This document shows, in pieces, positions 1 to 5,064 of a stretch of 8,593 bases of DNA. The stretch spans positions 1-8,593 of the forward strand of contig RFJE01000180.1 of NCBI GenBank assembly GCA_003695005.1. The letters run 5' to 3'. The position numbers and the translations under genes were made by a program. The stretch's first letter is position 1; each line of letters begins with the position of its first letter. Source of the DNA: Candidatus Hydrogenedentota bacterium. GTDB lineage: Bacteria > Spirochaetota > Leptospiria > Turneriellales > J094. The notes under the pieces were generated by a model that ran no database searches, was not told where the DNA came from, and saw only the letters and a program-made list of their open reading frames with translations.

Positions 1-1565
1 ACCTATCACAAAAAGGTGTGGAAATTTTAGAGCAAAGTGGTATTTTAGAAGTGGATTACCGCGAAAAAACTCCACGGGGTGAGCTATTAAATATCATTGA
101 AAATTATGAAGGTTTAATTGTACGCTCGGCAAGTAAAGTAGATAAAGAAGTCATTGAGAAAGCAAAAAACTTAAAAGTTGTCATCCGTGCCGGTGTTGGA
201 GTAGATAATATCGATATTCCGGCTTGCTCGCAAAAAGGAATTGTGGTCATGAATGCGCCGGCAGGCAATTCTATTTCCACGGCGGAGCAAGCTATTGCTC
301 TAATGTTTGCGCTTGCTCGAAAGACGCCACAGGCCAATGCTTCGATGAAACAAAAAAAATGGGAGAAAAAGAAGTTTAGTGGCAGACAACTTACAGGCAA
401 AACTTTAGGGGTTATCGGTCTTGGCAGAATAGGGCGTGAAGTCGTTAAGCGCGGGAAAGGATTAAAAATGAAAGTGATTGGTTATGATCCTTATATTCCT
501 GCGGAGAAATTAGAGCATTTAGAAATTGAAATAGGCGATCTTGATACTTTATTAAAAGAATCTGATATCATTACAGTACACACCCCACTTACAGATTCTA
601 CTCGGGGGCTCATTAACAAAGCAAATTTACATGCCTTAAAAAAAGGTGTTCTTCTAGTGAATGCAGCTAGGGGGGGGATTTATGATGAGGAAGCTTTAGC
701 GGAAGGTTTAAAATCCGGTCATTTAGGGGGAGTTGGCCTGGATGTATATTCGACAGAGCCACCACCGGAAGACTTTCCTTTGTATGAATTTGACAATTGT
801 ATTATGACACCACATTTAGGAGCGTCCACGAAAGAAGCACAAGAAGAAGTAGCAAAAGAAACGGCCGAAAGCATGGTTGCTTTTTTTAAGGAAGGGGTTG
901 CCCGCAATTCATTAAACTTTCCTACGTTAGATCCTAAAGAAATGGATATCCTATCACCTTGGTTTGATTTGTCGGTACGACTTGGAATGTTTGCTGCCCA
1001 AGTTGTATCCGATCCTATTACACGAGCTACTTTGTTTTTATCGGGAGAAATTACTCAGTTAAAGCTTTCCCCTTTGGAAATTGCATTAAGTCGTGGCTTA
1101 CTCTCTGTGGCCATTGGAGAGGAAGTCAATTTTGTAAATGCGCCTATTTTAGCAAAGGAGCGTGGAATTGAAATTAGCGTAAAAAAAGAAGAGGTGGCTT
1201 CCCCAATGGGAAATGTGATGAGGGCTATTTTTGACTACCAAGGTGGATCTTTAGAGCTGAGAGCTACTGTGAATTTTTCCGGCGGAACCATTTTAGCCAT
1301 CGATAAGATGCCTGCGGAATTTAAGCCGGAAGGAGATATTTTAGTCATTCGGAATAAAGATGTTCCAAAAGTAGTAGGGGACTTAGGCATGATTTTAGGC
1401 GAAGCAGGGATTAACATTGCTTCTTTACAGCTTTCTCGAAAAGAAAAAGGAAAAGAGGCCATTACAGTCATCGAAGTCGATAGTGAGCCGTCAAAAGAAA
1501 TTATAGAAGAAATTCAAAAAAAAGATTATATTCTTGATGTAAAAAAAGTGCAGATTCGATATTAG
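1..1565 (+). CDS. serA: D-3-phosphoglycerate dehydrogenase, 5' end cut by window edge
   Basis: SerA oxidises 3-phosphoglycerate to 3-phosphohydroxypyruvate with NAD+, the first step of serine synthesis, in the cytosol. The frame is already open at base 3 and reads LSQKGVEILEQSG before the GTG at 18. That matches the usual SerA N-terminus, so the GTG is internal (Val) and only about ten residues are missing upstream. Numbering from that GTG: the Rossmann motif GLGRIG is at 134-139, with D157 as the likely acidic NAD-ribose contact. The catalytic triad is R218 (NAARGG), E247 (STEPPPE) and H266 (TPHLGAST). Residues about 300-435 form the ASB/intervening domain and about 441-515 an ACT domain, so this is the long type-I form (about 525 residues), probably serine-regulated. 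A run of eight G at 670-677 encodes the catalytic R-G-G. The TAG stop is one base before the next ATG, indicating an operon. Confidence 0.96.
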   Translation, partial: LSQKGVEILEQSGILEVDYREKTPRGELLNIIENYEGLIVRSASKVDKEVIEKAKNLKVVIRAGVGVDNIDIPACSQKGIVVMNAPAGNSISTAEQAIALMFALARKTPQANASMKQKKWEKKKFSGRQLTGKTLGVIGLGRIGREVVKRGKGLKMKVIGYDPYIPAEKLEHLEIEIGDLDTLLKESDIITVHTPLTDSTRGLINKANLHALKKGVLLVNAARGGIYDEEALAEGLKSGHLGGVGLDVYSTEPPPEDFPLYEFDNCIMTPHLGASTKEAQEEVAKETAESMVAFFKEGVARNSLNFPTLDPKEMDILSPWFDLSVRLGMFAAQVVSDPITRATLFLSGEITQLKLSPLEIALSRGLLSVAIGEEVNFVNAPILAKERGIEISVKKEEVASPMGNVMRAIFDYQGGSLELRATVNFSGGTILAIDKMPAEFKPEGDILVIRNKDVPKVVGDLGMILGEAGINIASLQLSRKEKGKEAITVIEVDSEPSKEIIEEIQKKDYILDVKKVQIRY

Positions 1566-1566
1566 T

Positions 1567-2034
1567 ATGAAAGTTTTTCAAATTCAGAAAAAAATATATG
1601 AGGCAATCTGCCAGCAAGCAGAGGAAGAATATCCTTCCGAAGCTTGTGGTTGGATTATCGAGTATAAAGATGGAACGCAGACCTATACGCCAACCGAAAA
1701 CTTACAAGATAAGTATCATAAACTCGATCCGGAAACGTATCCGAGAACTTCGAAAGATGCTTTTTTTATGAATACGCGAAAACTAGAAAAAGCCATTGAA
1801 GAAGCCAAAGAAAAAGGGGGAAGACTCTTTAGCATTGTTCACTCTCATATTGATGTGGGGGCATACTTTAGCGAGGAAGATAAAAAGCAAATGTCCGATG
1901 AAAATGGACCTATTTTTTTAGCGGATTGTTATTTAGTCGTAGGGGTTACCAACAAAAAAGTAGATTCGAATGCCGTTTTTTATTATGATTACGAAAAAAA
2001 GGATTTTATACAAGCGGAACTAGAAATTATTTAG
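1567..2034 (+). CDS. JAMM/MPN+ (Mov34/JAB1-type) metallopeptidase
   Basis: A 155-residue stand-alone JAMM domain protein. It shows the full zinc motif: E25 in PSEACG, then H92-S-H94, seven residues, S102, two residues, D105 (HSH-x7-S-x2-D). H92, H94 and D105 would bind zinc, and E25 would activate water. The family cleaves isopeptide or peptide bonds next to ubiquitin-like folds. Bacterial single-domain members such as mycobacterial Mec release amino acids, for example cysteine, from ThiS/MoaD-like sulfur carriers. The usual proline after HSH is isoleucine here. Residues 43-66 are a charged insert before the helix leading to the HSH strand. There is no signal peptide, so the protein is cytosolic. 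The ATG lies one base after the serA stop with no Shine-Dalgarno, so it is probably translationally coupled to serA. The substrate is unknown; a role in cysteine or cofactor sulfur metabolism is an inference from family and neighbour. Confidence 0.88.
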   Translation: MKVFQIQKKIYEAICQQAEEEYPSEACGWIIEYKDGTQTYTPTENLQDKYHKLDPETYPRTSKDAFFMNTRKLEKAIEEAKEKGGRLFSIVHSHIDVGAYFSEEDKKQMSDENGPIFLADCYLVVGVTNKKVDSNAVFYYDYEKKDFIQAELEII

Positions 2035-2038
2035 AGGG
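2033..2038 (+). promoter_or_regulatory. ribosome binding site for an ATC start
   Basis: AGAGGG overlaps the TAG stop of the JAMM gene and sits about five bases before ATC at 2043-2045. It is the best Shine-Dalgarno match near any start in this window. It decides the start of the next gene, whose frame has no ATG, GTG or TTG until 2259. Confidence 0.55.
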
Positions 2039-2042
2039 TACT

Positions 2043-3179
2043 ATCGCCAAAAAAAATGTCATCTTTACCCGAGCATCCAACCAACATGAAACGTTTACTG
2101 CCGAAGTATCAAAGCAAGGGATTACCCTCTTAGAAAAACAACAATTTATTCCTAAAGAAGATATTAAAAAAGTTTTTGTTTCCATCGGACAGATCCGGAT
2201 TACAACAAAGGATAATACAGTATTCAAACTACAAAGAAAGTCGGGTTTAATTTCCCTATTGGACTCTCTCTGGTTCATGCGGAAAATCCTTTATGGAATG
2301 ATCGTTCTTTTAAGCTTTCTTTTTCTAAAAAATGCATATCCCGTTTATTCTACATTTTGGATTCTATTGGCTGCTATTTTACAGATTTTATTTGTTTCCT
2401 TTTCTTTTTCCATTTATGCACGCGAAACAATACCCTTTCTAAAAAAAATTCTTATCTTTGCTATATTTGCTATCTCGATAACAGTTCTGCTTATGAATTG
2501 GTTACCCTTTGGTTTATATGTTTTTTTAGCAGAAGTTTTCATGATCATTGTATCTTTTCTGTGGCAATCAAAAATGATTCAAAAAGTTTCTTTCTCCTTC
2601 TTTTGGTTTGTTTGCCTTATACTTCTGTGGCATATCATATTTTTTAGCGTCAAATTAAGTTATGATTTAGCAAAGCCTAAATTCGTAAAAAGCTTTCGAG
2701 CGATGCAACCTGCGAATTGGAAGACAGTGTCGTATCACCCTTTTTTATTTTTAGCTTATCGGGATAATATTCCTTTTTTTTTAACTCCTATTCCTGTAGC
2801 TACTTTTTGGTTACCACCTTTGCAAACGTTTGAAACGGAAAAACGACAACCGGTAACGGCGTGCTCTGTAGTACAAGCTTCCTTACAGGATGCACTTGGG
2901 TTTAGCCAACGCTATTTTCGGCAAGTATCTCACTATAGTTGGGCATACTTTGCTGCGCCGGTTCAACCGTATCCACTTACTGTTCGAAAGCAACAAGGTA
3001 TGTTTCTACCCTTTGAAGTTTATTCCATGGCCGGAAAAGCTTATTGGGGATTTTGGTTTTTTCCAATAGATTTGCATTCTACTTTTGTATTGGAAGTGTA
3101 CTCTTTTTCGCCCGACCATGTTCAGTATTTATTAGATAGAGTTTTTCAGGCTTGCTTTAAGGCAAAGCCTTTGCCGTAA
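2043..3179 (+). CDS. five-helix membrane protein with N-terminal soluble domain, probable ATC start
   Basis: I do not recognise this protein. The first conventional in-frame start is TTG at 2259, but the frame is open back to 1989 and encodes a protein-like stretch (AKKNVIFTRASNQ and onward). With the Shine-Dalgarno at 2033-2038, ATC at 2043 is the likely start, giving 378 residues. Residues about 1-72 are beta-rich and soluble and resemble a bacterial PH/GRAM-like fold (weak inference). Predicted membrane helices lie near 81-98, 103-124, 135-152, 155-174 and 183-204. Residues about 210-378 form an aromatic-rich soluble domain with no motif I know. It is the last gene of the serA run, nine bases after the JAMM stop. 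Its 3' end overlaps the convergent lipoprotein gene by 23 bp. If the ATC is not used, the TTG at 2259 would give 306 residues without the N-terminal domain. Confidence 0.78.
   Translation: MAKKNVIFTRASNQHETFTAEVSKQGITLLEKQQFIPKEDIKKVFVSIGQIRITTKDNTVFKLQRKSGLISLLDSLWFMRKILYGMIVLLSFLFLKNAYPVYSTFWILLAAILQILFVSFSFSIYARETIPFLKKILIFAIFAISITVLLMNWLPFGLYVFLAEVFMIIVSFLWQSKMIQKVSFSFFWFVCLILLWHIIFFSVKLSYDLAKPKFVKSFRAMQPANWKTVSYHPFLFLAYRDNIPFFLTPIPVATFWLPPLQTFETEKRQPVTACSVVQASLQDALGFSQRYFRQVSHYSWAYFAAPVQPYPLTVRKQQGMFLPFEVYSMAGKAYWGFWFFPIDLHSTFVLEVYSFSPDHVQYLLDRVFQACFKAKPLP
3157..3179. repeat. quasi-palindrome shared by two convergent gene ends
   Basis: Twenty of 23 bases match their own reverse complement, with a perfect core GGCAAAG-C-CTTTGCC at 3161-3175. 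The ends form the TAA stops of both convergent genes, so both proteins end in nearly the same residues (KAKPLP and TAKALP). As RNA it could fold into a short hairpin in either direction (GGCAA/TTGCC stem), but no T-run follows, so a terminator role is uncertain. Confidence 0.7.
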
Positions 3180-3606
3180 GAGCCGGGGAAAGTAAAGACC
3201 TTTCGCCATTTCTTCCGTGAGCTGCCATCTTAAACGTGTATGTGGAACCAACCTCAAACTTTGTAACTGTATCCGATAAATACTGAAATTCCACCGTTAT
3301 TTTCTTACTTAAATTAAAATCTTCGGGTGAGTGTTTTAAGGTCGGCTCGGAACCATCCACTAATAAAGGAAAGACTGTAGAATTAATTTCTCCTTCGGAA
3401 AAATCTGTAAGCTCAGCATATACATTGTAACCATCAAATACAGCTTCTTGGTTTTGCACAGTATAGGTAATCTGAAATTTTTGTCCCGAAAGAGCTGTTA
3501 AACTCATTCCAACAGGTCGAGATAAAGTCTGGTTCTCGGCAAAGCCAATGTAATTGGAGCAAGATTGAAACACAACAAAGGCTAAAACGGTCAAAAAAAC
3601 TTTCAC
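3157..3606 (-). CDS. small lipoprotein with a fibronectin type III-like domain
   Basis: A 149-residue protein. Residues 1-15 form a short signal peptide with one Lys and a hydrophobic core, followed by V-F-Q-S-C16, a relaxed lipobox of the spirochaetal kind. Cys16 would be lipidated and anchor the protein in the inner or outer membrane. Residues about 30-148 are beta-rich with a fibronectin-III-like pattern (QITYTV, FDGYNVYAEL, VGSTYTFKMAAH), suggesting a binding or structural role; no enzyme motif is visible. The start is GTG, preceded almost at once by an in-frame stop, with no Shine-Dalgarno. A TTGACA hexamer begins 34 bases upstream. It is transcribed divergently from the amidohydrolase. 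The gene is complete and the ligand is unknown. Confidence 0.85.
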   Translation of the reverse strand: MKVFLTVLAFVVFQSCSNYIGFAENQTLSRPVGMSLTALSGQKFQITYTVQNQEAVFDGYNVYAELTDFSEGEINSTVFPLLVDGSEPTLKHSPEDFNLSKKITVEFQYLSDTVTKFEVGSTYTFKMAAHGRNGERSLLSPALTAKALP

Positions 3607-3635
3607 GAGCTAACGCAGAAACTTTTCGGTAGTCT

Positions 3636-3656
3636 GTCAATTGTTTTTCCATTGAC
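3636..3656. promoter_or_regulatory. inverted repeat holding two back-to-back -35-like hexamers
   Basis: GTCAAT at 3636-3641 and ATTGAC at 3651-3656 are perfect inverted arms around nine bases. The left arm is part of a perfect TTGACA on the minus strand (3640-3635), 34 nt before the lipoprotein GTG. The right arm gives TTGACC on the plus strand (3652-3657), 37 nt before the amidohydrolase ATG. Matching -10 boxes are poor on both sides (TGCGTT on minus; nothing good on plus), so this is either a shared divergent promoter core or a small operator. Confidence 0.4.
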
Positions 3657-3688
3657 CGGCTTGCTTTTATTCAGAAAGCTTCTCAAAA

Positions 3689-4843
3689 ATGAGTCGAGTT
3701 TTAACAGCCTTTCGTGGACAATGGGGTTTAACTCCGGATGGTGAATTTAAAGAAAGCCCTTGGATTATTATTGGGGGAAACCGTGTATTAGAATATGGCT
3801 TTGGAAAACCTCCTAAAACCCTTTTTTTTAAACCATTAGAAGAAGGGGTAATCTTACCCGGGCTCGTGAATGCACATGTCCATTTTGAATACTCTTTGTT
3901 AAAAAATAAATTGAGTCCGGGGGCAGGGACTTTAAATACCATGAGTAAGTTTATTACGAGTGAGAAAAAATTTGACGAAAATGTCCAAAAAGAATGTGCG
4001 AAAGAGGACTTATACCAAGCGTACTACAGGGGAACATTTTATTTCAATGAAGTATCCCAAGATATTAATTTTTTACGCTTTATCCAATTTCAACCTGCAT
4101 TCCATGGCAATTTGTTTTGGGAATTAAGAGGATTCCGCACAGAAGAAGCACAACATAAAATAAAAGAGCTCAAAGAAGAACTGCAGAACAAAGAACATAT
4201 AATACCAACACCACACTCTGTATATTTAACAGCTCCGTCCTTAATGAAAAAAATTCGAGAGGTTACAAGGGGTACCACTCTTACCATCCACTTACTAGAA
4301 TCTCCGGATGAATGGGACTTACCTTTTGAAAGGGGAGAGACTTATCTTTACTTAAAAAAACAAAATTTATATGAAAGGCATCGAGAAATTTATTTTAATA
4401 ATATTTTACCTTATTTACACTCAATTGGAATTTTGTCTTTTAAAAAACTGTTTTTAGTGCACTTATTACATACGACAAAACGAGAGATGGATTTTTTAAA
4501 TACAGTTGTTCCACATGCCGCCTGGGTACTGTGTCACCGCAGTGTGGAGTTTTTAGGTTACCGACGACGAAATTGGACGCTACTCGGCAATAGTCCGTTG
4601 CAAATGTTAATTGGTACAGATTCTTCTGCTCTTGCTTCGGATGTCTCCATTCTCGATGAACTATATGCCATTGAAAAAAAAGATATTTATCCTATGAATA
4701 AGCTTTGGCGAGCAGCTACCTTTGAAGCTTATGATTATTTTGAAATTCCAAGACAAAATGTTCAATTTTACTACTTTGCAGGATCAAAACCACAATTAGA
4801 ATCTCTGGTAAAAGTTCAAAAGGCAGTGCCTTTAATTGGTTAA
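3689..4843 (+). CDS. metal-dependent amidohydrolase, deaminase type (aminofutalosine/cytosine deaminase-like)
   Basis: A 384-residue protein of the amidohydrolase superfamily (TIM barrel with an N-terminal beta segment). Visible elements are LPGLVNAHVHFE (metal ligands H63 and H65), TPHSVYLTAP (H176), the deaminase-type IHLLESPDE (H201, E204), VHLLH (H258/H261) and IGTDSSALASD (catalytic D311). This pattern fits the deaminase branch that contains guanine, S-adenosylhomocysteine and 6-amino-6-deoxyfutalosine deaminases. HLxESP and the single-domain size favour the aminofutalosine type (menaquinone synthesis by the futalosine route), but this is an inference. The usual CPxSN motif reads CHRSVEF at 282-288, so the substrate may differ. 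No signal peptide. It stands alone, divergent from the lipoprotein gene and convergent with the mutase gene. No clear Shine-Dalgarno precedes the ATG; an AGAAAG lies 11 bases upstream. The stop lies in the palindrome TTGGTTAACCAA (4836-4847). Confidence 0.85.
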   Translation: MSRVLTAFRGQWGLTPDGEFKESPWIIIGGNRVLEYGFGKPPKTLFFKPLEEGVILPGLVNAHVHFEYSLLKNKLSPGAGTLNTMSKFITSEKKFDENVQKECAKEDLYQAYYRGTFYFNEVSQDINFLRFIQFQPAFHGNLFWELRGFRTEEAQHKIKELKEELQNKEHIIPTPHSVYLTAPSLMKKIREVTRGTTLTIHLLESPDEWDLPFERGETYLYLKKQNLYERHREIYFNNILPYLHSIGILSFKKLFLVHLLHTTKREMDFLNTVVPHAAWVLCHRSVEFLGYRRRNWTLLGNSPLQMLIGTDSSALASDVSILDELYAIEKKDIYPMNKLWRAATFEAYDYFEIPRQNVQFYYFAGSKPQLESLVKVQKAVPLIG

Positions 4844-4867
4844 CCAAGTAAGCATAAAACCGGTGAG

Positions 4868-4891
4868 GTTTCGTAAAAATTTAAACGAAAC
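4868..4891. terminator. small hairpin after the amidohydrolase gene
   Basis: GTTTCGT and ACGAAAC form a perfect 7-bp stem around a ten-base A/T loop, 24 bases past the amidohydrolase stop. The stem is AT-rich and is followed only by TTT, so it would be a weak terminator or an mRNA 3' stabiliser. It opens the gene-free convergent spacer 4844-5064. Confidence 0.35.
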
Positions 4892-4922
4892 TTTGCGTGT
4901 AGTTTACAGCAATTCTCGGTGA

Positions 4923-5013
4923 AGGGCAAAAAGGCCTGCTAGGCGCAGCTTCCGTCCCTCACTAAATGTTTAATTTGGTGAGGAATTTGAGCACAAGCAG
5001 GCCTTTTTGCCCT
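4923..5013. terminator. 91-base nested inverted repeat, probable bidirectional terminator
   Basis: Left arm AGGGCAAAAAGGCCTGCT (4923-4940) and right arm AGCAGGCCTTTTTGCCCT (4996-5013) are perfect 18-base complements. On either strand the GC-rich GGCCTGCT stem is followed directly by five T, as expected for a terminator serving the two convergent genes. The 55-base interior is long for a terminator and holds its own hairpin: 4957-4967 pairs with 4973-4983 (11 bp with one G-T pair, loop GTTTA). Part of the left arm can also fold locally (GCCT-GCT-AGGC). No target-site duplication is visible at the edges. It could instead be a small dispersed (MITE-like) element or a structured RNA. Confidence 0.65.
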
Positions 5014-5028
5014 GTGTTAATTTGATTT

Positions 5029-5058
5029 CAGCGATACGGCGAAACGCCGCAAAAGCTG
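5029..5058. terminator. GC-rich stem-loop just past the mutase stop
   Basis: CGGCG-AAA-CGCCG (5037-5049) is a tight 5-bp GC stem, extended across an internal loop by CAGC (5029-5032) pairing with GCTG (5055-5058). It begins seven bases past the minus-strand mutase stop. No strong T-run follows on either strand, so it may help terminate or protect the mutase mRNA together with the larger element at 4923-5013. Confidence 0.4.
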
Positions 5059-5064
5059 TATAGT

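Noticed and set aside
18..20. GTG as the true serA start
   Set aside because: The frame continues upstream to the window edge and encodes LSQKG, which fits the conserved N-terminus of the family; the real start lies left of the window.
2027..2278. Open minus-strand frame of 83 codons filling the apparent gap before the membrane gene
   Set aside because: The plus strand is open here in the membrane-protein frame with credible coding character; the antisense frame has no start signal or known motif.
3434..3652. Minus-strand frame starting MEKQLTDYRK upstream of the lipoprotein start
   Set aside because: It runs in another frame through the lipoprotein gene, ends early and gives an unlikely composition, while the lipoprotein frame has a signal peptide, lipobox and domain-like body.
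4836..4847. Perfect 12-bp palindrome over the amidohydrolase stop
   Set aside because: TTGGTTAACCAA is short, has no loop for a hairpin and may be chance; no second copy is seen in the window.
4923..5013. Integron attC site or transposon remnant
   Set aside because: The arms are perfect rather than bulged, the attC core bases are absent, no transposase or integrase is nearby and no target-site duplication is visible.
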